DNA from: Siphonodentalium dalli | Lineage: Eukaryota; Mollusca; Scaphopoda; Gadilida; Siphonodentaliidae | Length of the DNA: 64,000 nt | Direction of reading: 5' to 3' | NCBI GenBank assembly: GCA_032622095.1 | Contig: CP136067.1 | Span: 54,165,899-54,229,898 of the forward strand | Part shown: positions 48,328 through 60,700 of the stretch, one piece after another | Numbering within the stretch: position 1 is the first letter of the stretch | Layout of the letters: every line of letters begins with the position of its first letter | Translations under genes and position numbers: made by a program | Notes under the pieces: model-generated | What the model was told of the DNA's origin: nothing | Database searches by the model: none | The model's input: only the letters and a program-made list of their open reading frames with translations

Positions 48328-48362
48328 CTGAAAAGGTTTAATGGTGGTAATTCCTTTGCATA

Positions 48363-48575
48363 CAGTAATGCCCTAAATAAGCGACTCCTTAACCACAGCA
48401 TAATTATGGGCAATTTTTCAGGATTTAGTTGGAAATATGGCTTGTTGCCATTCATCGGAAAGCTCTCACTGAGAGCTTTCCGAAAAATGGTAATAAGCCA
48501 TATTTCCGACTAAATCCTGAAAAATTACCCATAATTCTGCTGTGGTTAAGGAGTCGATTATTTAGGGCATTACTG
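48363..48575. mobile_element. 213-bp palindromic TA-flanked MITE
   Basis: Starts CAGTAATGCCCTAAATAAGC after TA and ends TTATTTAGGGCATTACTG before TA. Nearly the whole element is one inverted repeat, with arms of about 105 bp around an ACT centre at 48468-48470. TA target and CAGT ends point to a Tc1/mariner-derived foldback MITE. Confidence 0.9.
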
Positions 48576-48942
48576 TAGATGTTACAAATGAACATGAGTG
48601 GAATAAAATAAACATACATGTACTTCATACGTATGAATCATATGACTGGCAATTCTTCTGACAACGAATGACAATTAATGAAAAGAAAAGAAAAACACAA
48701 AACTCAAGGAGTAATATTTCAACTGAGATTTCGATGGGAATAATATATTACAATACATCCCTTCACAAAATCATACAATTACTTTAAAAAAGAGTATCCA
48801 AATTTAAAAGGAAGACATGATTGTGTTAATACTGATGCTTTGTGAATATATATCACATGTAATTTTATATCATAGAGATTGTCTATATCTCAGTATATCA
48901 AACCTCCCCCTTTCTAGTATGCAGGATTCTGGTGATTTTTAA

Positions 48943-49381
48943 AGATGCATAATCTGAAATAACGCTCCCAAATTACTATTTCTTTGGGTTCGGGGGTAAA
49001 AAACATTGATTCAAGTCGAGGAATCCACCTATCAAAGCTCAGAGTGATCAGATATCAATTTTTGAAATTTGTTGTTTCTCGAAATGTGTAATTATTTAGA
49101 TAGAGCCGTCATATCGACAGTCTCGGACAAAATTGCTGATAAAGATGGATAACTCTAAAATCAAGTGGTAATATGACCAAATGTCGTGATACTCAAATGA
49201 TAATACTGCAATATTTCGTTAAACAACATGTTGATAAATAACACGTTTGGGAAATTTTATACCATAGTTGACAGCGGTTATCATTATTTTGTTGTAATTA
49301 ATCAATTCTGATAACAATTTTGAAGAAATGTTGTTGTTGTAAATTAATGATATGGGGACAGTCTGATCGGATAGAGTACAT
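48943..49381. mobile_element. TTAA-flanked element, diverged member of the 33141 family
   Basis: TTAA at 48939-48942 and 49382-49385. It keeps GGTTCGGGGGTAAAAAACAT, ATCAAAGCTCAGAGTGATCA and TGATATGGGGACAGTCTGAT, but the terminal repeats are degraded (AGATGCATAATC versus ATAGAGTACAT). Confidence 0.6.
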
Positions 49382-49506
49382 TTAAGTGCCACAAAAGATT
49401 ACTCCCCCATCTGTCAAGTTGTTATTCGGGATTCACAACAAATTTTGATGCAATTTTGTTCAAACTGCCTTGACTCAATTGTCATTTGAGTTATGGTCTA
49501 GTTGTA

Positions 49507-49719
49507 CAGTAATGCTCTAATTAATCGACCTCTTAACCAAAGCAGAATTATGGGTAACTTTTCAGGATTTAGTCGGAAATATGGCTTGTTGCCATTCATC
49601 GGAAAGCTCTCCCCGAGAGCTTTCCGATGAATGGCAACAAGCCATATTTCCGACTAAATCCTGAAAAGTTACCCATAATTCTGCTTTGGTTAAGAGGTCG
49701 ATTAATTAGAGCATTACTG
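49507..49719. mobile_element. 213-bp palindromic TA-flanked MITE, second copy
   Basis: Same length and layout as 48363-48575. The arms are essentially perfectly self-complementary around a CCC centre (49612-49614), but differ from the other copy by paired changes such as GCTCTAATTAATCGACC on one arm and GGTCGATTAATTAGAGC on the other. Confidence 0.92.
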
Positions 49720-49749
49720 TAGCATGTGCTTTGTCATATGTTCTTAACC

Positions 49750-50645
49750 CTTTCATGATGGCAGCTGCGCTGGTGTAACATTAAAGATGTGCCAGTGCAT
49801 TCTCTTATATATGTGAGTCTCCTATAGGGAGCCTCGCATATATACGAGAATGCATGGCTCACAAGGTGAAGGTAAACCCCTCAATTTTAACTGGTATTCA
49901 GGATTCATGGGGTAGGGGTGACACCCTCATATCTATATCCCATCTTGTGTGTCCATAGAACTGAGTAAATAAAACCTTTTGTACAGTGGATGAAATAGTT
50001 ATGGCTAAATTATTACTTTGATAAACCAATAGATTCTATTGTTCAATTCTAAACATATAGTTTGGAATGTTTGATATTTCATTTTTAGGGTAGTTGAAAT
50101 ACTGCAATCAGACGATGGGGAGATAAATGCTGACGGACCTATTGATCTTTCTATTTCCTCAAAAATGCCAAATTGAAATGAGAGACTTACAGAATGTCAG
50201 GGACCAGCCTAGAGGTTTCAAATTGGGGGAAAGTCTCTTCTACCTGTCTGTAATCAGGGAGAAGTACAGTAATGCCCTAAATAATCGACTCCTTAACCTT
50301 GAGAGGCCTCCATTTATACTGAGAGGCTATGAAGCGGTTGGGCGGTGTGCAAGGTTCCACAGGTTCACCTGCCACTGACAGGTCACTGTATCTGTGTGTG
50401 AAGTAGATCAGAATAAACATATTTTATTGAAATAACCTTCCATGACTATAGCTTCCTGAAATTTTGCGAAAACTCTGTGCCAATGCATTATTTAAGAGAA
50501 TGCATTGGCCTATAAATACCTCGACCTTGTAGGCCATGCATTCTCTTATATATGCGAGGCTCCCTATGTGAGACTCGCATATATAAGAGAATGCACAGGC
50601 ACAGGATCTATAATGCTGCACCAGCACAGCATCCGGTCATGAATG
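49750..50645. repeat. CCAATGCATTCT palindromes and a truncated CAGTAATG MITE end
   Basis: Foldbacks with GCATTCTCTTATATATG lie at 49790-49855 and 50470-50600 inside a larger unit marked by CAGCTGCGCTGGTGTAACAT and its inverse ATGCTGCACCAGCACAGCAT. CAGTAATGCCCTAAATAATC at 50267-50300 is one 33-bp end of the TA-flanked MITE without the rest. Confidence 0.6.
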
Positions 50646-50885
50646 TGATAATTATATAACAAGAGTATCGGATCACAAGTGATGGCACTTAGTTATTGCT
50701 CCTCTCCCAGATTCTAATGCTACCTGTCACCTAAGTCTGATCTACTTATGCCAGTTTGTGACCTATCTTGGTAGTCTGATGATATCTCTAGATCCAATTG
50801 TTAGGATTTTTCTGGATTGCCGGCCAACCATTATGCCAAAAATTCTAAATGTGACAAGGAATTACTGAATCATCATCCTACTTAA

Positions 50886-51281
50886 CCGTTTACCCAACAA
50901 ACCGGCCAAAACCGGCCAAATAAAGCTTCAACAGCCTAAAATATCTTCGGTCTGTCTCAATAGAACCATACAAATATGGATATCATTGGAACCGGTTCAT
51001 TGACCACATTGTGATGGTTACAGTTATGCCCTGTGCCAATGCATTCTCTTATATATGCGAGTCGACCATAGGTCGCCTCGCATATATAAGAGAATGCATT
51101 GATTGGCTTAAAAAAAATCTTTTTTTAACACTTTTTACCATTTTTTCTTACATTCTTAAACAATTTTATAATTTTTAATGTGTTAAGCCGATGCATTCTC
51201 TTATATATGCGAGGCGACCTATGGTCGACTCGCATATATAAGAGAATGCATTGGCACAGGGCCCTTCTGTTGGGTAAAGGG
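50886..51281. mobile_element. piggyBac-like MITE, second copy
   Basis: TTAA at 50882-50885 and 51282-51285; ends CCGTTTACCCAACA and TGTTGGGTAAAGGG. The interior matches 44815-45236 (AAATAAAGCTTCAACAGCCT, CATTGTGATGGTTACAGTTA), with two inner foldbacks. Confidence 0.85.
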
Positions 51282-51530
51282 TTAAAAGATGAAAACAGAT
51301 GTACAATCAACATTCTGAGGGGACCGGTAGATAATAGTTCTACCTGTCCCTCGTGACAAGTAGAATTTTCATAACATTTCGAATGTGATGTAAAAAACAT
51401 GTAGTCATATGCTGTACATGCATATTGAAGCTATCTACCTTGGAATGAACAACATGTATGTAAATGCACCATTATTTTCCTTAGCTATCAGAAAGCCATA
51501 TGCGTCATGGTAACTTGTATATTCTTTTCC

Positions 51531-51709
51531 TCAGCTATCGGATCCATATGTATCATAGTCACTCAGATGCTCCTTTGGAACAATTGTGTAAACATCGTAA
51601 TACAAATTACGATACTGTCGACTGTAATAAAACATTGTGAAGCCCCATTTCCATACCATGAAGCACCATACTGCCACTAAATAGTACCCGTCATCATATG
51701 CTGTCAGTG
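51531..51709 (-). CDS. Tetraspan-like terminal exon: TM4 and cytoplasmic tail
   Basis: The minus-strand acceptor TTTTTATTTCAG precedes 51709. The phase fits the donor at 62969: the junction codon is ACA (Thr), giving KKQTLTAYDDGYY. It encodes an aromatic-rich helix, a basic juxtamembrane segment YYSRQYRNLYYD and an acidic tail ending in GSDS. The TGA stop is at 51531. No strong poly(A) signal was fixed; a minus-strand AATAAA near 50425 is possible. Confidence 0.75.
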
Positions 51710-54700
51710 CTGAAATAAAAAGTGCCAAATTTATTATAGAAGAAATAGCGCAGTTTCTCTTATAGGTTGCAGCCTACTTCCTTATGATACAAAGTAATTA
51801 TTTCTCAATCAAGACATTCTGATGAAACAGAACAAGAATAAAATGCCATAAAAAAAATTAAAATAGATATAAGAAATGAATGGCGGTTTAACCCTTTCAA
51901 CGCCAAGTCCGATTTTTGTATCAACCCATATTTCCTTGATCATTTTTCAAATTTATTGATTATAATAATGTGATACATTGATGGAAAGAGCTCTTAGAAA
52001 GGGTTAATGTGGTCATGGGATTTTGACATTTTGGGTTAATGCTGTGTGTTTAATTTTTAACATGGTCAAAACCCATGCTACAGTTAATCTGCCATTTGTT
52101 ACTGGTACTTATATCTATATTTAAAGAAATATCAAATTCAACAACATTTTATTATACGCCCGCTTGAAAAAACGGTCGTATTATGTAAATGGGTTGTCCG
52201 TCCATCCGTCGTCCGTCCACTTTTGGTTTCCGGATGATAACTTTAGATTGAATGGAGTGAACTGAACCAAATTTGGTATGTTAGTTTACAAAATACAGAT
52301 CAAGTTCGATTATGGGTTTCGTCCTCATGATTTTGACTGAGTTATGCCCCTTTTTCGACTTAGATTTTACCTGATTTGCAGTCTCCGGATGATAACTTAG
52401 ATTGAATCAAGTGAACTGAACCAAATTTGGTATATTTGTTTACCACCCCAAAATACAGATCATGTTCGAATATGGGTTTCGTCCACATGATTTTGACTGA
52501 GTTATGCCCCTTTTTTTACTTAGATTTTACCTGATTTGCGATTTCCGCGGATGATAACTTTAGATTGAATCAAGTGAACTGAACCAAATTTCGTATACAG
52601 ATCAAGTTCAAATATGGGTTCTATCTACATGATTTTGCAGGTCAAGTTTGAATTTGAGTCCGATCCGACCATTTTTCCCAGAGTTATAGGATTTTTTTGT
52701 CTGAAAATAGTCAAAGGTTTCAAACAAATAAATTAAACCTTGCCCCACTCTACTCCAGAAACGGGCATATTATGCCACACCCCGACGGCGTGCCCTTGTT
52801 TCATTTAATATCATTAATTATATAACTCTGAATTAGGAATCCATAAATATTCCAAACAGATTTGCAGCGCACTCATGAAGATTGTCACTTGGTCAATGAG
52901 GCGATTCACCCAGATACCACATACCATTTGCATTTTGGCACATGCAAGTTTAGTCCAAGTTTCATTGTACGTAAACCAGTTAGTTATATCGGTAGTTTAC
53001 TGTGACTGTATTTGATGACCTGAAGGCATACTACCTGGTAGTACAAGGTCCAAAGCAGAGGGATATTGGATTGGATATTACATAAAAACAACTTATTATG
53101 TTAATGAAAGTGTCAGTGACACTGTAGCTCAACTTGGAGAGGGGATAATGTCATATATTACAGTCAATGGAACGATAAGGAATGCGGAAAGTTTAAATGC
53201 TTAAGTATCATTAGAGTTCAACCCGGAGAGCCATACGGGCAGTGTTCGCGCTGTCGGTAGCCAATGGCTAATCTTTTTCGAATTTGGCTAATAAAAATTT
53301 CATTTGGCTAAACTTTTGGCTAAACTTTTTTTTACCCCAAATGGAGACGCAAAGCATGGAGTCAGAAAGCTAATTAACAAGACAGTCAAAGACTGTGGGG
53401 TCGCTCACCAGACTGCAAAGACTGATAAGACTGGGACCTTGGAGACCACAACAGTCAGAACTTTTCATAATCACTTTAAAAGAAGTAGATCTAAACAGGA
53501 TATGTGGCTAGAGAGGCTTCATGAATGTAGATCAGTGAATATCAAATTACCAAATCTACAAAATCTACCTTGAAATTACCAAATCTAACTTGAAATTACC
53601 AACTGTACACTAGTGATCACCCCCTCCTCCAGCTCAAGAAGTCCCCTCTCGCCCGGGGCCCAGACTCCCAAGTCTTAGGTTGAAATTTCACAACCGACAT
53701 CTAAAACTTTCTCAATTGTTGGAAATTTTCAATCTCAATAGCGCTTTATATAAAACCATTTAGACATATTTAAAGCCCAATTATCCATGGACCCAAAAAC
53801 ACTATATGTATGTCAGATTAATCAGTCAGGTAGTTCCAAGGTAGACGTTTTAATGAATTTTGTATTTTAATGATTTTTTAGACACAAAAGTCTTAAGTCC
53901 CCATAGTCCCGTCATTTCTTAATGGGTTGACCTCATGTTAACAGATCTGAATCTCAGTCACTAAAGGATCCTCCATACTATATGGTCCAACCTCTCTTGA
54001 GAAGACATTATAAGTATTACTATAGAGACATACAGTTATGTCCCTGGTCCCACCCTATTTAACCTGGTGACTCCATCTGCATAAATTTGAATACCAGACA
54101 CCAAAGAACCCTTCATACTAAATATCAGTAAAATAAACCTGACGGTCCCTGTAAAGGAAGCATATTAAGAGGAAAACTGTCCTTTGCTTGGCCCCTATTT
54201 GACCAGGATGACCCCATTTGAACAAATCTGAACTACAGTCACCAAAGGACCCTTCATACCAAATATGAACCAATTCAACCTGATGGTACACAAGAAGTCG
54301 TTTTTAAGAATTACTATGGAGGGCAAGAGTTATGGCCCTGGCTTCACAACCATTTGACAGTGACCTCATTTGAACAAATCTGAATGTGAGTCACCTAGGG
54401 AACATCCACACCAAATATGAACCCATTCAGTCTTATGACCTAGAGAAGATGTTCAAAGAATTGTTGACAGATGGATGGACGGACAGACAGATGAACAGGT
54501 GACAGATGAGAAGTGATGACTATAGCTTCTTCTCATAAGACCTTCAAATTTACATTTCATTGAACAAATGTGTCAGTCACCCCCCCCCCCCCCCAACACT
54601 GTGGGGACATCCCTGTGAGAATATGACATACAACATTTATTTGACTACATTAGCTTAACAAAATTCCCATGACCTTGAGAGCAAGTGTATCCTGAGAATT

Positions 54701-57700
54701 TTATTCCATTCATGAAACCATCAGCTACCAGTGTCTGAGAGGTGTTGACATAGATTATTAGGTATTAACGACTGCACACACAGCTTTTTGATACTCCTAC
54801 AGCTGTGATCAAAACAAGGATTTTAATGGGGTGAACAAGGAAGAGATAACATGGTATGATACAGTTTGGTGTGGCAGGGACAGGAGGTGGGGGGGGGGGG
54901 GGGGGTGGGGTTGGGTAGCTGTGATATGTCTAAAAAAAATCAAAGGTCAAAATGGAAACATGTTATTATTTTTTTAGAGTTATGTCCCTGGCTCTGCCCC
55001 TATTTGACCCAGTGACCCCATTTGACAAAATCTGAACCCCAGTCACCCAAGGTCTCTCTGTACCAAATATAAGCTAAATCGGCCAAATATTGTTTGAGAA
55101 GAAGTCATTGTAAGAATTACTATGAGTTATGGCCCTGGTTTCTCAACTAATTGACCGGGTGACCTCATTTGAACAAATCTGAACACCAGTCACCCAAGGA
55201 CCCTCCATACCAAATATTAGCTAAATCGGACCAATGGTTCTGAAAAAGAAGTCGTTGTAAGAATTACTATGGAGGAATAGAGTTATGGCCCTGGCTTCGC
55301 AACTATTTGACCCAGTGACCTCATTTGAACAAATCTGAATGAGAGTCACCTAGGGAACATCCACACCAAATATGAACCAATTCGGTCTTCCGGTTTCAGA
55401 GGAGAAGATGTTCAAAGAATTGTTGACGGACGGACGGATGGACGGACGGACGACGGACGAGGAGTGATGACTATAGCTCCACCGGAGACTTCGTCTCAGG
55501 TGAGCTAATAAAAGCGCTCAATAGATCGACATTCAAGACGAAGTTAGGTGACGAAAGTATTTCGTTATTTTCGTACTTTCGTAAACGCCGTCGATGACAC
55601 GGCTTTGTTTGTTATAGAAGAGCAGTTCTTAACTCAATGGTTACGTAATGGGTGTCATAAAGTGCATCCCGTCTATTAACCGGGCTTCACATCATAAAAG
55701 ATTTTAATACAATAGATATTCATCAGTTAACACCCTACTACAGTATAATAAGCCATAGTTAGCGGCCGTCACGCCATGGTGTCAATAGTGTCAACGGCAT
55801 AGAGTTATATTACAATTACAATTAGTTTAGCGGATTATAATTATATAGAATGTTAGTTTCATGTTTGCGAATGCGAATGCCTGTGTGATATGTGATGATA
55901 TGTTCATATAATATTTTTTTAAAGTTGTTTTTTGTGTTGTTTTAATTATGTTTTCATTCTGAGTATAACAAATAAAGTTTAAAACAAATATTTTAGTCAT
56001 TAAATGTGAACCGACCAGAAAACGGTGATTTAATTTGGCCAATTTTTTTTTTAATTTGGCCAAAAAATATTTGGCTAAAGTTTTTTTCATTTGGCTAATA
56101 AAATTTTCATTTGGCTAAACTTTTGGCCAATTTTTTTTTCGGTCCAGCGCGAACACTGCATACTGATCATTCAGATGGGAAATAATTATTATAGGGTGTG
56201 ATGAATGATTTAGTCATTCAAAGAGTAAAATTCAAGATGGTTGCCGACGGCCATGCTTTTTATCGAAAATCTGTCAAATTCAATAGTTCGATGTCTGTAA
56301 ATTTTCAAAACGTTTCTCCAATAATTGTAGGCAGCAGGGTGTGCTGATGGATTCATATGTGAAATCCAAGATGTCCACAGACAGCTGTTTTTAACAGATT
56401 TCGAAAAAAATAGCAAGCTCCCATCTGGAGTTGACCCCAAAGATCCATATGACATTTGGTGAGGAGCGAATAAGCGATGTGGCCTGTAGGGCATGCCAAA
56501 GGATTTAGTCATCCAAATAGTAAAATTCAAGATGGCTGCTAGTGGCCATGTTTTTCAACGAAATTCAGAAAAATTTGATAGCTCCCATTGGTAGGTCAAC
56601 CTGAATCTTCATATGAAGTTTGATGACAATCGGATGAGGGATGTGGCCTGTTGGGTGAGCCAAAGGATTTAATCATTCAAAGAGTAAAATCCAAGATGGC
56701 TACCAGTGGCCATGTTTTGTCATCAAAGTCATTCAAATTCAATAGCGCCAATCCAGAGGCGATCCCAAACATGCCTGTAAATTTTCAAAATATTTCGCCA
56801 ATACTTATGGGCAGCATGGTTTGCTGATGGATTCAAATGCAAAATCTAATTTCCTAACTGTTCCTAATGGAATAAATTGCTATAACCTTTAAATATGAAA
56901 TGATCATTTCTAAAAAAAAATTATTCTCTTAAGTGAATGAGGTGTACAGCGAGTAAGACAATGAACTAAATCACATACCACCCTGTTACCGATATGGTTT
57001 AAACCCCTTTTTATTATATGTTAAATTTAGCAAAGAAAACTTGCACTATTTAATGCATGAACATAACTTGTACAGTGGGTCTATAATCAGGGTTTCTGCT
57101 AGGGGTTGGGGGAACAGGACCCATATAGCCATTGGGGTAAAATATTGGTCCATGCAACCAACTGCGAATATCTAGTATTTGCAGATCAGACCATACATGG
57201 GCATAGCCAACTAGGGTTCGATGCGTTCAGATGAACCCATCCAGGAAAACACAGTGCCTTGTCGCCCGACTATACCATTATTATTATACTATACATGCAG
57301 AGTAAAACCCCTGTCACACTCCGCTGCGATCAGGCCGGCGCTTGCATTGCGCTGAAAAATTATCAAAGCGCCAGGCTAAATGCATCAAGGTATCCAAGAA
57401 CCGATTGGTGATGCAGTTGACACTGGCTAGGACGGGAGAGGGTCCCCATGATCGCCCCTGAGTGCCAGAGGTTCGGCGTTGTGACCAGGGCGCAGTACTG
57501 TCGCCGTGGCAGCGAAAAGCCAGCGACGTGAGCTAGTGATGCGGACCGGACCGCTTTGGACCAGTCCGGTCCGCGGTCCAGGGGTGGACCGCGGTCTGGT
57601 CCGGACCGGGTGTCACTGGACCGGACCAGACCAGACCGGACCGTACCAGACCGTAGTTTGTAAATGTCACTTTCCTTATAATGTATTAGTGTAACACTGG

Positions 57701-60700
57701 CCAACACTATGTAGCACCCTATCAATGCGACAAACATGCAACTGAATGAGTATGGAACTATTTGTCATAAACAGTGTAACATGGCATCAACTAATCAATT
57801 TGGATGGATATCGAATCGAGTATTCTATTGTTTTTCACAGTTATAATTATCGAAGAAACATGCAAACCACATTACATAGTACATACACAAGACAGTCACA
57901 TTAATCCAATAGTAGTTGTACTTAGGTATATAACTGTAATTGTCAGGACTATACAATCAGCGATCACAATCTCCAAGATTCCAATATTAATGTATAGTAG
58001 TCATATTAGTACACATTTGTATAATTGTCATCAGTATAGTTATTTCGTTTAAATTTCAATTTAATGAAAATAAGTATGATACGAATCATGCATACGATCA
58101 GTTGAGTGCCATGTTAGATTGGTTATAACACATTCTTGCCCTAGCTATATGTCTGTCCAATACATTTAATTAGTGCATGTTCGCATTACTAGAAATACTA
58201 TTATCGTGCATCGTTCCCAGTATATCCCACCAGAGACAGACAATGATGCATACAATCGGCAAACAATGTAAGTTTTAACATATATGGACTCATTGCAATG
58301 CACTGAACTCAGTAACCTTATACATGTAGTTTGTACTATACAGAGTAAAAACTTTGAGAAAACAGAGAACATATATAGCCTATTATAGGTGGACCGGAAC
58401 GTTTTGGACCGGTCCAGGCATGTGTACCGGTCCGCATCACTGACGTGAGCGTCCCGTTGATGTAGCAAGGATGCATACAAGCTACTCGTGGTCACAGTAA
58501 GAAACCAATCTTGTCCTCTGTGACTGCAGTAAGCTTAAAACCCCTGTCACACTCCGCTGCGATCAGGCCGGCGCTTGCATTGCACTGAAAAAGTACCAAA
58601 ATATGAGTAACACGCAGGAGGAGCGCGGAAAACTATGCCGTTTATCACGTTTTTATTGAGTTCTTATTACGACCCATTGCATTTCTACTTTGTCAAGTCT
58701 CACGCTCTCACTCTAAGTTATAAACGTTCTTAGTGCGTCCAAGTCGCTGTCATTGTGTTGCCAGTACGTTCTCAATAAGTTTGCAAAACGTTCACTGCGT
58801 GGGCGCGGAGAGTATAAATAGCGCCTCCTGCATGCTCCAGTCATAGTCAGTATTTAGGTTGTGGGAATATACCCAACAATCCACAATAGACTAGTTGTCC
58901 ATGTTCCAATTATATATGTTCCGGATTTATAGTCATAATTTAAATTGAGCATATGTTTCGATTCACTTTTCCACTATAGTATGATAGTGATAATGCAGAA
59001 TTTCGTCAGGGAACAGCGTGGCTAAATAGATCGGCATAATATATGCCCTTTTTTATTTTTGAATGGCATGACCTATGGAGGCCGACAGCACCATTCCCAT
59101 GGTTGTTTATGCCCATTTACATGTAGCACATGTATATATGGAATACATTGGATTCCATTTAGGTGCCACTTCACATGCACTATTCTTATTGCGTATTCCA
59201 TATTATATATGTGCCATATTTGTGACGGTAAACATGTACATCGGATTCCAGTTTAAATTTGCATATTATATGCAAACTCCGATGGTGTGGGTGAGCAGAT
59301 CGCATTTCAAAGTGGGATCGTACTGTAAACCTGCTGCAAACGTTGGAAGAACGCCATTTGTCACGTTTGGACGTATAACGAGAGCCATATTTGCAGTGGC
59401 AACATCGTGTGGACGTTCTATGATCGGGAACCAGTCCATAACACCACGTGGCAGCGCAATAAGGTCGGGAGAGAGACGAAAGAGATGATTTCTTGCTGCG
59501 ACCACGAGTAGCTTGTATGCATCCTTGCTACGTCAACGGGATGCTCACGTCGCTTGCTTTTTGTTGCCACAGCGAAAGTACTGCACCCTGGTCAGAACGC
59601 CGAACCTCTGCGCTTGATTTGTGCATACACAAAACAAGCGCGGCGCTCTGGCTATCAGGGGCAATCATGGGGACCCTCTCCCATCCTAGCCAGTTTAAAC
59701 TGCGTCACCAATCGGTTCTTGGATACCTTAATGCGTTTAGCTTGGCGCTTTGATACCCTTTCAGCGCAATGCAAGCGCCGGCCTGATTGCAGCGGAGTGT
59801 GACAGTGGTTTAATCGGACAACTAGTCTATTGTGGATTGTTGGGTATATTCCCACAACCTAAAAACTGACTATGACTGGAGCACGCATGAGGCGCTACTT
59901 ATACTCTCCGTGCCCACGCAGAGAACGTTTTGCAAACTTATTGAGAACGTACTAGCAACACAGTGACAGTGACTTGGACGCACTAATGACGTTTATAGCG
60001 TAGAGGAAGCACAGTAAGAGCGCGTGAGATTTGACAAAGTAGGAACGCAATGGGTCATAATAAGAGCGCAATAAAAACGTTGTAAACGGAATAGGAGCAT
60101 ACCTTGTTTTAAAAAATTTGACAGTTTTCCGCGCTCCTCCTGCGTGTTACTCATATTTTGGTACCTTTTCAGCGCAATGCAAGTGCCGGCCTGATCGCAG
60201 CGGAGTGTGACAAGGGCTTTAGGAACTTTGGAACCAGGGTATTATGTGAGGACTTGTGCAGTACAGTGAACATCTGCAATACAGTACATCCTGTGCAGTA
60301 CAGTACTTACTCTAAGATAAAAACAATCCAGTCTGAAGCACTTAGGATTATTGAGACCTCCAGTGGAATAAATCTAATTCCCTGCTGCACTGATCATGCT
60401 GAAAATATTAGCCACCTGGTGGGAAGGATGATTCATTATCACTGACATGGCCCATGGGGTACAGATATAGGATAGCTACCCTCTTATGCAGAGGTGGACT
60501 GGGCCAAAAAAAAGGCCCGGGAAATTAATATAATACCGGCCCATCTGTTCGGGAGGTGTCCACTGTCCACCTTGGGAAATTCCAACTGCACCCCCCCCCC
60601 CTTGAATCAGAATCAGACCAAAGGCATATTTTTGCATAATTCCATTTGCACCCCCTACTTGGATCAGATGCAGACCAAATACATGTTTTTGCATAATTCC

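Larger units (their letters stand above)
53240..56158. mobile_element. hAT-like element with nested family B copy
   Basis: Ends CAGTGTTCGCGCTG and CAGCGCGAACACTG are perfect 14-bp inverted repeats. The 8-bp flanks are CATACGGG and CATACTGA, six of eight alike, as in an old hAT duplication. Next to the ends lie inverted or repeated ATTTGGCTAA motifs. The interior 53378-55508 is a family B element. Confidence 0.6.
57306..60213. mobile_element. Composite long-inverted-repeat element
   Basis: Four copies of a terminus (CTGTCACACTCCGCTGCGAT, CAGGCCGGCGCTTGCATTGC) point outward at 57311, 58544, 59805 (reverse) and 60213 (reverse). L1 (57306-58536, minus an insertion) is the inverse of R1 (59490-59806); L2 (58541-58900) is the inverse of R2 (59816-60213). 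The order is L1, L2, core, R1', R2', which two overlapping element copies would explain. L2 and R2 each carry a TATA-box-like motif. Confidence 0.7.

Noticed and set aside
53304-53573. 89-codon plus-strand frame
   Set aside because: It covers the antisense of the family B tail, which recurs at 16700, 19330, 30240 and 35590 with frame breaks.
57363-57737. 124-codon minus-strand frame and the similar one at 59493-59753
   Set aside because: They translate the L1/R1 inverted repeats and, in the first case, run into the hAT-like insertion; no conserved frame between the copies.
59266-59505. Idea that the long inverted repeats with mirrored TATA motifs are a viral integration
   Set aside because: No recognisable replication or capsid gene is present, and the multiple outward termini fit a transposable element better.
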